12,873 nt of DNA from 62-47 sp039808365. Its GTDB lineage: Bacteria; Pseudomonadota; Alphaproteobacteria; Rhizobiales; Xanthobacteraceae. The stretch covers positions 1 through 12,873 of the forward strand of contig JBDHSX010000111.1 in the NCBI GenBank assembly GCA_039808365.1, given 5' to 3'. The notes under the pieces are model-generated. The model was not told the DNA's origin, searched no databases, and saw only the letters and a list, made by a program, of their open reading frames with translations. This document shows positions 1-7,192 of this stretch, one piece after another; the stretch's first letter is position 1; every line of letters starts with the position of its first letter. The translations under genes and the position numbers were made by a program.

Positions 1-648
1 TTTGGCTTGCGTTGTCCGATCAGCTGCGAACAGCGGGGTCTCAAGCATCTTGAGATAGGTGGCGATGATGTCGGCGGGCACCGCGCGGCGGCCCCGGCGG
101 CGATCCCACAGCGCCGTCAGATAGGTTCTGGCGCCCATCAACACGTTGACGACGACTTCGAGTTCCTGCTCGGTATAACCGACAATCTCCCCGCGCTGGA
201 TGCCGCGCCTCAAGGCGCCGATATAGCCGTCGGTAAAGCGCTTCATATGATCCTTGAACGCACGGGGCGCGAAGACTTCGGCCTCGTTCAGAATGCGGAG
301 AAAGCCGGGATTCTTGGCGCAAAATTCGAAATAGGCCGTAATTCGCAGGCGCTCGCGGGCGAGGCCCCTGGTGCCCCCGGCAACCTGCTCCTTGATGAAG
401 TTGAGTATGTCCTGCCCATGCACCGGCAAAAGCTGATCGAAGAGATGTTGTCGGGTTTCGAAGTAGTTGTAGAACGTCCCGTGTGCGATTCCCGCCTCGC
501 TGGTGATGCGGATCACGGAAGCGTCGGCGTAGCCATATTTGCCGACGACCTTGGCGGCCGCGCGGAACAGCGCGCGCCTTGTATCATCGGCTTTTTCAAC
601 GCGGCTGCGCGCGGGCCCCGCTTTTCGTGGTCTTGTCGTTCCGGGCAC
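1..648 (-). CDS. TetR-family transcriptional regulator (partial, 3' end off the window)
   Basis: A reading frame of 216 codons without a stop runs off the left edge, so the C-terminus is missing. The N-terminal third is a classic TetR DNA-binding domain. An Arg-rich leader (residues 1-16) is followed by a helix around 'RRALFRAAAKVVGKYGY' (24-40), then a helix-turn-helix with the family hallmark 'GTFYNYFETRQHLF' (57-70). The rest is the helical ligand-binding domain, including 'FCAKNPGFLRILNEAEVF', which is not diagnostic of a ligand. The start is GTG at 646-648: an in-frame stop lies at 730-732, no ATG occurs in between, and GGAGGA sits 6 nt upstream of the GTG. The gene is divergent from the importer operon, with a perfect palindrome in between. 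It is inferred to be the local repressor, and many TetR regulators of such clusters sense acyl-CoA thioesters. Family is certain; ligand is unknown. Confidence 0.93.
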   Translation of the reverse strand, partial: MPGTTRPRKAGPARSRVEKADDTRRALFRAAAKVVGKYGYADASVIRITSEAGIAHGTFYNYFETRQHLFDQLLPVHGQDILNFIKEQVAGGTRGLARERLRITAYFEFCAKNPGFLRILNEAEVFAPRAFKDHMKRFTDGYIGALRRGIQRGEIVGYTEQELEVVVNVLMGARTYLTALWDRRRGRRAVPADIIATYLKMLETPLFAADRTTQAK

Positions 649-654
649 GCCCGT

Positions 655-660
655 TCCTCC
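655..660 (-). promoter_or_regulatory. Ribosome binding site fixing the GTG start of the TetR gene
   Basis: GGAGGA on the minus strand lies 6 nt before the GTG codon at 648-646. It is the only strong Shine-Dalgarno between the in-frame stop at 730-732 and the HTH domain. It therefore settles a non-ATG start that automated callers could misplace. Confidence 0.8.
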
Positions 661-680
661 AACTTCGTCAGTGCGCCTAT

Positions 681-710
681 GTATTAGGTCAAAGAGCGTT
701 TTGCTGGCAA
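681..710 (-). promoter_or_regulatory. Possible promoter of the TetR gene
   Basis: On the minus strand TTGCCA (710-705) is followed after 18 nt by TAATAC (686-681), resembling a sigma70-type -35/-10 pair. It would give a short leader of roughly 25 nt before the GTG start at 648. The spacing is one longer than ideal and both boxes carry mismatches, so this is a weak prediction. Confidence 0.35.
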
Positions 711-765
711 GTCGCGCGTCCCGCGTCGCTCACGCAAAGCCAGCCGCGGCGGAGCATTCGTCGAA

Positions 766-796
766 AAATATGATTCATGGACCATGAATCATATTT
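766..796. promoter_or_regulatory. Perfect 31-bp palindromic operator, likely TetR binding site
   Basis: The left arm AAATATGATTCATGG (766-780) and the right arm CCATGAATCATATTT (782-796) are exact reverse complements around one central base (781). Within each arm a second, smaller palindrome appears: ATGA-T-TCAT at 770-778 and ATGA-A-TCAT at 784-792. The site thus holds four ATGA/TCAT quarter sites, with the centres of the two 9-mers 14 bp apart. It lies between the divergent TetR gene and the importer operon and ends 1 nt before a -35-like TTGACT. This position is typical for a local TetR repressor controlling the operon and possibly itself. Binding is inferred; the symmetry is seen directly. 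Confidence 0.82.
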
Positions 797-797
797 G

Positions 798-826
798 TTG
801 ACTAAATTTTCCCGTGTGAAATAGTT
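798..826 (+). promoter_or_regulatory. Probable promoter of the importer/catabolic operon
   Basis: TTGACT (798-803) matches the -35 consensus at five of six bases. After 16 nt comes AATAGT (820-825), four of six to TATAAT; reading ATAGTT with 17 nt is an alternative. The box lies directly downstream of the 31-bp palindrome, so a bound repressor would obstruct polymerase. The predicted leader to the ATG at 884 would be about 50 nt. Confidence 0.5.
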
Positions 827-883
827 CCATCAGAGATGCCGGAAGGCCGCCAAAGGGCGGGGTCAAGTCATTGGGAGGGGACC

Positions 884-2224
884 ATGATTGTTGAGGTGTT
901 GCGTCGGCTCAGGAGTCAGGGCGCGATGTTGGCCGTCGGCGCTGTCGCGGCGTTGACATGGACCGCGTCATCGACGGCGCCGGCCATGGCGCAGTCGGAC
1001 GGCGTTTTCAAAATCGGCGTTATCGGCTTTCTATCGGGGCCGGCCGCGGAATCGTTCGGCATTCCCAGCGTGAACACCGCCAAGATGCTGGCCGAGAAGC
1101 TGAACGCGGGCGGCGTCCCCGCACCGTATGCGACGAAAGGCATCGGCGGAAAAAAGATCGAACTCGTCGTCATTGACGAAGGGGCCGGCGGCACCAAGGT
1201 CATCGAAGGGTTCCGTAACCTGGTCGAGCGCGATCACGTCGACGCCGTGGTCGGTCCGATCGCTTCCGGAAATTGCCTCGCACTGGCGCCGATCGCGGAG
1301 GAGCTGAAGCAGTTCACCATTCTCAGCGATTGCGGCACGCCGCAGGTGTTCGAGGCGCGGTCGTACGACTATGTGTTCCGCGCCGGCGCTCACGGCACGA
1401 TGGATAACGTCTCGCTGGTCCTTTATCTCCGCGACAAGGGCGTCAAGTTCGATACCTTCAGCACGATCAACCAGAAATATGCCTATGGGCAGGATGCGCT
1501 GGCGGATTTCAGGGCGTCGCTCGACGTCGTGATGCCGGGCAGGACGTTGAAGTCCGAGTTGTGGCCGACGTTTGGCGCGGGCCAGTACGGCGCGGAGATA
1601 TCCGCGCTGCAGAAGGATCGCGCTGACCTGATCTATTCGAGTCTGTGGGGCGGCGATCTTCAGGCGTTCGTTCTTCAAGCCGCGCCGCGCGGGCTGTTCA
1701 AGGAAAGTCAGCTTGCCTTGATGGCGGCCGCGCATGTGCTGCCGGCGCTGGGCAACAAGATGCCTGACGGCGTCATCATGGGCGAGCGCGGCGCCACCGG
1801 TCTGCTGGCGCGTCCCAGCCCGCTCAATGACTGGTTCTGGAAAACTTATGTTGAGGCCTTCAAGCAGATCCCTGCATCCTCGTCGGCCTATCGGATGGCC
1901 CAGTCGCTGTTTGGCCTGAAGATCGCGGCGGAGAAGGCGATGAAGCTCAACGGCGGCAAGAATCCGTCGAGCCAGGAGTTGGCGGCCGCGATGACCGGGC
2001 TCGAGTGGGACGCGCCCGCCGGACGTATCCGCATGGCGCTGGGCAAAGGCCACCAGGCGATTCAGGATGCCGCCGTCGGGCGCACCAAATGGGATGCCCA
2101 GCACAAGATGGTGACGTTGATCGATATCAAATATTACGACGCGGACTGCGTGAATCCTCCTGAAGGTGTGAAAAGCATCGACTGGATCAAATCGGGATTC
2201 AAGGGCGCCAAGTGTAGCCAGTAA
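884..2224 (+). CDS. ABC transporter periplasmic solute-binding protein (HAAT/LivK-type, Peripla_BP_6)
   Basis: This captures the substrate in the periplasm for the LivHMGF-type permease encoded just downstream. The start is ATG 884, not the in-frame ATG at 836, because GGGAGGGG lies 3-10 nt before it and a signal peptide begins right there. A basic Arg-rich N-terminus is followed by a hydrophobic stretch and an A-M-A cleavage site after residue 36. The 446-residue precursor has the usual two-lobe layout, opening with 'FKIGVIGFLSGPAAESFG' (42-59). Next come 'GGKKIELVVIDEGAGGTKV' (88-106) and 'VDAVVGPIASGNCLALAPI' (119-137), the lobe-1 ligand region. Four cysteines (131, 150, 422, 444) could form two disulfides. 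The ligand is not readable: the family takes branched-chain amino acids but also aromatic and other organic acids, and the downstream acyl-CoA ligase favours a carboxylic acid. Confidence 0.92.
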   Translation: MIVEVLRRLRSQGAMLAVGAVAALTWTASSTAPAMAQSDGVFKIGVIGFLSGPAAESFGIPSVNTAKMLAEKLNAGGVPAPYATKGIGGKKIELVVIDEGAGGTKVIEGFRNLVERDHVDAVVGPIASGNCLALAPIAEELKQFTILSDCGTPQVFEARSYDYVFRAGAHGTMDNVSLVLYLRDKGVKFDTFSTINQKYAYGQDALADFRASLDVVMPGRTLKSELWPTFGAGQYGAEISALQKDRADLIYSSLWGGDLQAFVLQAAPRGLFKESQLALMAAAHVLPALGNKMPDGVIMGERGATGLLARPSPLNDWFWKTYVEAFKQIPASSSAYRMAQSLFGLKIAAEKAMKLNGGKNPSSQELAAAMTGLEWDAPAGRIRMALGKGHQAIQDAAVGRTKWDAQHKMVTLIDIKYYDADCVNPPEGVKSIDWIKSGFKGAKCSQ

Positions 2225-2248
2225 CACGTAGCCGACAATGCAGGACTC

Positions 2249-2286
2249 CGGCGGCTTCGCTGACAATAGGAAAAGCGGGGCCGCCG
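2249..2286 (+). other. Intercistronic stem-loop between binding-protein gene and livH
   Basis: CGGCGGC (2249-2255) pairs exactly with GCCGCCG (2280-2286) around a 24-nt loop, inside the 90-nt gap. No T-run follows, so it is not a classic terminator. Stem-loops at this place in binding-protein-dependent importer operons are known to stabilise the upstream mRNA, so that more binding protein than permease is made. That role is inferred here. Confidence 0.4.
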
Positions 2287-2314
2287 TCTGCCTGAATGGC
2301 GAAAGAAATGTCCT

Positions 2315-3211
2315 ATGGAACAGGTCATTGCCATCCTGATCGATGGCGTCATCTATGCGTCCTGGCTTTTCGTCGTCGCGGTCGGTCTGACGCTCATTTT
2401 CGGCGTCATGCGAATCGTCAATATCGCGCATGGCGCCATCTACGCGATCGGGGCCTATGCGACGGCGACGCTGGTGGGCCTGGGATTGGGCGACGACGCG
2501 CCGCCCTGGCTGTCCCTGGTGCTGATGGTCATCGCGGCGGCGAGCGTTGCCGCGATTATCGGGCCGTTCCTCGAACGCGGTGTGCTGCGCTGGTTTTACG
2601 GTCGGGACGAGATGGTGCTTCTGCTCGTCACCTACGCGATTCTGTACATTCTCGATTCGCTGATGCTGACGGTGTGGGGCAGCTCCCCGTATTATGTCAC
2701 CGCCGCCTATGGTGTCTTCGATTCCGTCAATATCGGATCGCTGTCCTATGTCGGTTATGACTTTCTGCTGATCGCGGTGGCGTTGGCGGTCGGCGTCGGC
2801 CTCCATGTCTATCTCGCTTATACCTCGCGGGGAAAGCTGCTCACGGCCGTGATTCATAGCGCGGAGATCAGCTCCGCGATGGGTATCAGGATCAATCGCA
2901 TCTACATGGGGACCTTTACGCTCGGCGTTTTCCTGGCGGCGCTGGCCGGAGCCCTGACGTCACCGATGATCTCCATTCAGCCGGGTGTCGGAACCAACCT
3001 GATCATCATCAGTTTCGCGGTCATCATCATTGGCGGGCTCGGCAGCGTTTATGGCGCGGCCGTCGGCGCGTTGATCGTCGGCATCTGCCGCTCGGCGGCC
3101 GTTCACATCGCTCCCGAGATCGAGCTGTTTGTCATCTACATGGTGATGGTCGCCGTTCTGCTGGTGCGCCCGGAAGGCTTGTTTCCGCCGATGAGGGTTC
3201 GTCAAATATGA
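2315..3211 (+). CDS. livH: Branched-chain-amino-acid-type ABC transporter permease LivH
   Basis: This is one of the two inner-membrane subunits forming the translocation channel. Its 298 residues fit LivH length. Hydrophobic segments alternate with short loops throughout. Family landmarks are 'VNIAHGAIYAIGAY' (35-48), the cytoplasmic coupling loop 'AEISSAMGIRINRIYMGTF' (183-201) that docks on the ATPases, the glycine-rich 'IIIGGLGSVYGAAVGA' (237-252) and the C-terminal 'VRPEGLF' (284-290). The ATG at 2315 has only a weak A/G-rich ribosome site (GAAAGAA, 2301-2307); a shorter start is not suggested, since the first membrane segment begins at residue 3. Its stop TGA overlaps the livM start as ATGA, indicating translational coupling. 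It is placed after the binding-protein gene as in standard liv operons. Substrate specificity is set mostly by the binding protein. Confidence 0.95.
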   Translation: MEQVIAILIDGVIYASWLFVVAVGLTLIFGVMRIVNIAHGAIYAIGAYATATLVGLGLGDDAPPWLSLVLMVIAAASVAAIIGPFLERGVLRWFYGRDEMVLLLVTYAILYILDSLMLTVWGSSPYYVTAAYGVFDSVNIGSLSYVGYDFLLIAVALAVGVGLHVYLAYTSRGKLLTAVIHSAEISSAMGIRINRIYMGTFTLGVFLAALAGALTSPMISIQPGVGTNLIIISFAVIIIGGLGSVYGAAVGALIVGICRSAAVHIAPEIELFVIYMVMVAVLLVRPEGLFPPMRVRQI

Positions 3212-4164
3212 TGCGCGCAACGATCCTCAAATGGCTTGCGGCGGCGATGCTCGCCATCGTCGCCGGGTTCGGCCTGCCGGGCTGGATGCTGCTGCCGCTG
3301 TCGCTGGCGCTTGCGAACGCTCTCGTGGTGCTCGGACTGGTCACGATCATCCGCACCGGCGGGGTGTCTTTCGGGCAGGCGCTGTATTTCGCGGCCGGCG
3401 CCTATGCCGCCGGACAAGTCTCCCGGCTTTTCAATTCCGCCGATGCGTTTGCCGCCATCGCCCTGGGCGGCGCAACAGGGCTCGTCATTGCCGCCATTCT
3501 CGCGCCGCTTCTGATCCGCTTCCGTGGCATTTTCTTCGCGATGCTGACGCTCGCCGTCTCGATGGTCGGCTACGGCTTTCTTCTCAATGCCGGATGGCTC
3601 GGCGGCTCGGACGGAATGAGCGTGCCGGCGCCCACCTATCTGGGATATGCGCCGCAGGGCGTCTGGGTGACGCGAAGCCAGTTCTTTCTTTGCGCGGCAT
3701 TGGCGCTGGCTGCGGGTTTCGGGATGATGGCGCTGTTCCGTTCGTCGTTCGGGTTGGCGACGCTCGCCATCGGCCAGAACGAAATCCGGGTGGAGTATCT
3801 CGGCGGCCCGATCGGAACAATCATGTGGATCGCCTTCGTGATCGCCGGGGGTCTTGCGGGCGTCGGCGGCGCCGCCGTGGCGCTGATCATCGGTCATGTG
3901 GAGCCGGAGTGGATGTTCTGGACAAGGTCCGGCGAGTTCGTGCTCACGGCGATCGTCAGCGGCTCGACCAGCGTCGTCGCGGTGTTCGTCGCGGCGCTGT
4001 TCATGGAGGCGCTCCATATGTTCGCGACCGATATGTTCCCGAACATGTGGCGGCTGGCGCTCGGCCTGATCCTTTTGTTGATTATTTTCGTTGCGCCTGA
4101 CGGGCTTGGAAGCATCCGGGCTTTTCGCCGCTTCACCACAAAGAGGCTCGGGCCATCGCCATGA
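3208..4164 (+). CDS. livM: Branched-chain-amino-acid-type ABC transporter permease LivM
   Basis: This is the second membrane subunit, partner of LivH. Its 318 residues include many hydrophobic segments. Family signatures are 'IIRTGGVSFGQALYFAAGAY' (47-66), 'RFRGIFFAMLTLAVSMVGYG' (104-123), the coupling loop around 'LATLAIGQNEIRVEYLGG' (183-200) and the terminal 'VAPDGLGSIRAF' (295-306). The start ATG at 3208 overlaps the livH stop by 4 nt; an alternative ATG immediately follows at 3211, so one residue is ambiguous. Its own TGA overlaps the livG ATG in the same way. The N-terminus is short, without the long extra domain of enterobacterial LivM, as is common in alphaproteobacterial members. Function is inferred from family and operon position. 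Confidence 0.95.
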   Translation: MMRATILKWLAAAMLAIVAGFGLPGWMLLPLSLALANALVVLGLVTIIRTGGVSFGQALYFAAGAYAAGQVSRLFNSADAFAAIALGGATGLVIAAILAPLLIRFRGIFFAMLTLAVSMVGYGFLLNAGWLGGSDGMSVPAPTYLGYAPQGVWVTRSQFFLCAALALAAGFGMMALFRSSFGLATLAIGQNEIRVEYLGGPIGTIMWIAFVIAGGLAGVGGAAVALIIGHVEPEWMFWTRSGEFVLTAIVSGSTSVVAVFVAALFMEALHMFATDMFPNMWRLALGLILLLIIFVAPDGLGSIRAFRRFTTKRLGPSP

Positions 4165-4937
4165 CGGATTTGCTTTCGGTGAGCGGGGTCTCAAAACGCT
4201 TTGGCGCGGTGGTGGCGGCCGACGCCATTTCGATGTCGGCCGGTTCGGGGTCCCTGATCAGCCTGATCGGCGCGAACGGCGCGGGAAAAACCACTTTCGT
4301 CAATATCGTGACCGGTTATCTGAAGCCGGATGAGGGCATGATCGCGCTCGGCGGCCAGGATATCACCAAGCTGACGCCGCGGGAAATCACGCGTCTGGGG
4401 GTCGGGCGATCGTTTCAGATCCCCCAGCTCTTTTCGCGCCTGACGGCGTTGCATAACGTCATCGCCGCCATCACCATTTGCGGCGACCGGGGCTGGATGC
4501 GGCTTGCCCGCTCGGAGCGCGCCGACGTGCTCGACCGCGCGCGGGGTCTGCTCGATCGGCTGGGCCTGTCGCAATACCAAAGCCATCTGCCCAAGGGGAT
4601 GCCGGGCGGCGCGCGCAAGCTTCTCGACATCGCGATGGCGCTCGGAACCGATCCGCGACTCCTTATTCTCGATGAACCCACCAGCGGCGTCAGCATCGAC
4701 GAAAAATTCTCGACCATGGACACCGTCATCGAAACGGCGCGCACGGAGGGGCGATCGATTATTTTTGTCGAGCACGACATGGAATTGGTCGCCAGATATT
4801 CCAACCGCTGCATCGCCTTTCTCGACGGCAGGATCATCGCGGACGGAACGCCTGCCGGCGTGATGGACGATCCCGAGGTGCGGTCCCGTGTCCTTGGGCA
4901 AGCTCTTGGGCAAGCGGTGGATCACGCCGATGCTTAG
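4161..4937 (+). CDS. livG: ABC transporter ATP-binding protein LivG (variant signature motif)
   Basis: This cytoplasmic ATPase drives import together with LivF. In its 258 residues I see Walker A GANGAGKTT (37-45, Lys43), Q-loop Gln86 in 'GRSFQIPQLF', Walker B LLILDEP (167-173, Glu172 catalytic) and the switch His205 in 'FVEHDMELV'. The C-terminus 'IIADGTPAGVMDDPEV' is typical LivG. The ABC signature is unusual: at the LSGGQ position the sequence reads M-P-G-G-A (147-151), inside 'MPGGARKLLDIAMAL'. The D-loop is 'SGVS' instead of the commoner 'AGLN/SGLD'. I recall related alphaproteobacterial LivG proteins with PGG-type signatures, so this is probably a subfamily trait and not damage. It overlaps livM by 4 nt and livF by 8 nt. 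Confidence 0.95.
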   Translation: MTDLLSVSGVSKRFGAVVAADAISMSAGSGSLISLIGANGAGKTTFVNIVTGYLKPDEGMIALGGQDITKLTPREITRLGVGRSFQIPQLFSRLTALHNVIAAITICGDRGWMRLARSERADVLDRARGLLDRLGLSQYQSHLPKGMPGGARKLLDIAMALGTDPRLLILDEPTSGVSIDEKFSTMDTVIETARTEGRSIIFVEHDMELVARYSNRCIAFLDGRIIADGTPAGVMDDPEVRSRVLGQALGQAVDHADA

Positions 4938-5592
4938 CGTCACAAACCTGCACGTCAAAATCGCCGAAACGGAAATCCTGCGCAATTTCTCGATGACCGT
5001 TCGCGGCGGCGAGATGGTCAGCGTGACTGGACGGAACGGCGCGGGGAAAACCACGCTGATGCGGGCGATCATGGGGCTGGCGCCGGCCACCTCGGGCCGG
5101 ATCGAGATCAATGGCGTCGACTTCACGCATCTTCCGGCCCACGCGCGCGCGCCGGTCGGCGTCGGTTACATGCCGGAAGATCGCGGGTTGGTGCCGCAGT
5201 TCACCGTTCGGGAAAACGTCCTGCTGCCCGGCTGGGCGCTGCGGCTGAAGGATATCCAGCAACGGTTTAATCGCGTCTGCCAATGGATTCCGGAATTGGC
5301 CGAAATGGCCGACCGCAAGGCAAGCTCGCTGAGCGGCGGCCAACAGAAATTCGTTGCATTGGGACGGGCGCTGTTGCCAGCCGAGAGCCTTCTTCTGCTT
5401 GACGAGCCATTCGAAGGCGTGTCACCGAAGCTTTCGCGACGACTCGCCGAGGTGATCTTTCGTATCAAGAGCGAGCGGCTCGTGGTGATCATTTCGCAAT
5501 CGGAGGAAAAGCAATCCGCCGATCTCTTTTCCCGCGTCTACCGGATCGAACGCGGCCAGAACGTGACGTCCGACAAGGCGGTGGCAGGATAA
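4930..5592 (+). CDS. livF: ABC transporter ATP-binding protein LivF
   Basis: This is the second ATPase of the importer, 220 residues when started at ATG 4930. An in-frame ATG at 4888 would add 14 residues that lie entirely inside livG and match nothing typical. 'MLSVTNLHVKIAETEILRNF' is the normal family beginning, and GGTGG at 4916-4920 gives a ribosome site. Motifs are Walker A GRNGAGKTT (34-42, Lys40), LivF-type 'GYMPEDRGLVPQFTVREN' (79-96), canonical LSGGQ (134-138) and Walker B LLLLDEP (154-160, Glu159). The H-loop position is Q190 in 'IISQSEEK', in keeping with LivF proteins, which often carry Gln there. With LivG bearing the altered signature, this subunit supplies the one canonical LSGGQ of the heterodimer. 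The stop lies 15 nt before the ligase gene. Confidence 0.94.
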   Translation: MLSVTNLHVKIAETEILRNFSMTVRGGEMVSVTGRNGAGKTTLMRAIMGLAPATSGRIEINGVDFTHLPAHARAPVGVGYMPEDRGLVPQFTVRENVLLPGWALRLKDIQQRFNRVCQWIPELAEMADRKASSLSGGQQKFVALGRALLPAESLLLLDEPFEGVSPKLSRRLAEVIFRIKSERLVVIISQSEEKQSADLFSRVYRIERGQNVTSDKAVAG

Positions 5593-5607
5593 AGTGAGGT
5601 ATGTGAC

Positions 5608-7140
5608 ATGCAGTCTCGCTATTACGACTGGATCGGTCATCACGCGCGCAGCAAGCCGGACAAGCTCGCTGTCACCGATCTTGCGACGGACCGCCGGCTG
5701 ACTTATCACGAGTTCGACGCGCGCGTCTCCGCGCTCGCCGCGTTTCTGTCGCGGGATTGCGCCATCAGGCAGGGCGACCGGGCTTGCATCATCGCGAAAA
5801 GCTGCGTTGAGGCGTTCGAGCTTCAATTCGCTTGCGCCAGGATCGGCGCGATCTTCCTTCCGGTAAACTGGCGGCTGACGGTTCACGAGCTTGAATATAT
5901 CGTCACCAACGCCACGCCGGGCGTCCTGCTGGTCGAGGAGGAGTTCGCCGGCGTCGCCGGGCAACTCGCCGGTCGGGTCGACGGTTGTCGCGTTGTCGTG
6001 TTTTCCGGCGGCAGCCCGGACACCTCGTATGAAAAAGGTCTGACGGCGCGTCGCGGAACCAAGCTCGAAAGTCTCGCCATCGATATGGAGAGCACCTGGC
6101 TGATCCTCTACACGTCCGGCACGACAGGCCATCCGAAGGGCGCGATGCTGTCCTACCGGATGATGCTGACGAACGTTCTCAATTTCGGTCCCGCCCGCAT
6201 CACGCAGGACACCGTGTTCCTGTGCGCGATGCCGACCTTCCACACCGGCGGCCTGAATTGTTATTCGAACCCGGTTTTCCATGCCGGCGGAACGGTGCTG
6301 ATCATGCGCGATTTCGATCCGGCGTCGGCTCTGGCGCTGCTGGAGGATGGCGATGCGGGGATTACGCATTTCTTCGGAACGCCGGCCCATTATCTGTTTG
6401 TCGGCCAGCAGCCGGGATTTGAGAGCGCGACTTTTCCTGCGCTGAAGATCGCCGGCCTGGGCGGCGCTCCCGCGACCGATACGCTGGTTTCGCAGTGGGT
6501 GGACAAGGGTGTTCCGCTCCAGCCGGCTTACGGCATGACGGAAATCGGGCCTGCGATCGTCATCACCGAGCTGGATCGGGTGCGCGACAAGATCGGCTCC
6601 GCGGGGCAGCCGGCGCTGCACGTCGATTTCAAGATCGCAGGGCCGGACGGTCACGAACTGGACGTCGGTGAAGTCGGCGAGATCTGGGTCAAGGGTCCGG
6701 TTCTGATGTCGGGTTACTGGCAGCGGCCGGACGCCACGGCGGAATCCTTCCGCGACGGCTGGTTTCTCACCGGCGACGCCGCCTATCGGGACGCGGATGG
6801 ATTTGTGTTCATCGTCGATCGCCTGAAGGACATGTTTATCTCAGGCGGCGAGAATGTTTACCCGGTCGAGGTCGAGAATGTTATCAGCGCGGCGCCGGGT
6901 GTTTCCGCCGTGGCGGTGATCGGGGTGATGGACGAGACATGGGGAGAGGTCGGCCGTGCGTTCGTGATCAGGAAGGAGGGACACGAGGTCACGAGCGATG
7001 CCGTCATCGCGCATTGCCAGAGCCGCCTCGCCAAATTCAAAATTCCAAAAAGCATTGTTTTCGTCGACGAGTTTCCCCGAACCGCGTCGGGAAAAGTGCT
7101 GAAGCGCGATCTGCGATTGCTGAACAAAACATCTGTTTGA
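5608..7140 (+). CDS. Acyl-CoA synthetase/ligase, ANL superfamily (FadD/aromatic acid ligase type)
   Basis: It activates a carboxylic acid with ATP and CoA to an acyl-CoA through an acyl-AMP intermediate, in the cytoplasm. Its 510 residues carry every ANL landmark. These are the P-loop YTSGTTGHPKG (168-178), 'FHTGGLN' (211-217) lining the acyl pocket, YGMTE (308-312), the 'GWFLTGD' segment (384-390) and the hinge 'DRLKDMFISGGENVYPVEVE' (404-423). The C-terminal catalytic lysine is in 'RTASGKVLKRDLR' (Lys496). The start ATG 5608 has TGAGGT 7 nt upstream. It sits 15 nt behind livF, so import and activation are probably co-expressed, and the imported acid is the likely substrate. The exact acid (aromatic, alicyclic, fatty) cannot be read from motifs. 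Confidence 0.94.
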   Translation: MQSRYYDWIGHHARSKPDKLAVTDLATDRRLTYHEFDARVSALAAFLSRDCAIRQGDRACIIAKSCVEAFELQFACARIGAIFLPVNWRLTVHELEYIVTNATPGVLLVEEEFAGVAGQLAGRVDGCRVVVFSGGSPDTSYEKGLTARRGTKLESLAIDMESTWLILYTSGTTGHPKGAMLSYRMMLTNVLNFGPARITQDTVFLCAMPTFHTGGLNCYSNPVFHAGGTVLIMRDFDPASALALLEDGDAGITHFFGTPAHYLFVGQQPGFESATFPALKIAGLGGAPATDTLVSQWVDKGVPLQPAYGMTEIGPAIVITELDRVRDKIGSAGQPALHVDFKIAGPDGHELDVGEVGEIWVKGPVLMSGYWQRPDATAESFRDGWFLTGDAAYRDADGFVFIVDRLKDMFISGGENVYPVEVENVISAAPGVSAVAVIGVMDETWGEVGRAFVIRKEGHEVTSDAVIAHCQSRLAKFKIPKSIVFVDEFPRTASGKVLKRDLRLLNKTSV

Positions 7141-7192
7141 TGGAAGCAATCGCAACTCATCGGTTAATCTCGGTCAGAATGGATAGATATAT

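Noticed and set aside
836..883. Upstream ATG for the first binding protein, adding 16 residues
   Set aside because: It has no good ribosome site and would put a polar stretch before the signal peptide; ATG 884 has GGGAGGGG and begins the signal sequence.
1031..2857. A 608-codon open frame on the minus strand opposite the binding protein and livH genes
   Set aside because: Its translation is rich in Arg, His, Asp and Gln with no domain pattern, as expected for an antisense shadow of GC-rich genes; both plus-strand genes have clear families.
2851..2861. TGATTCAT within livH resembling half of the 766-796 operator
   Set aside because: Only a single partial half-site inside a coding region with no symmetric partner; chance match.
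7141..7192. 52-nt gap between ligase 1 and the crotonase examined for a promoter or terminator
   Set aside because: No convincing hairpin, operator or promoter pair; treated as an ordinary intra-operon gap.
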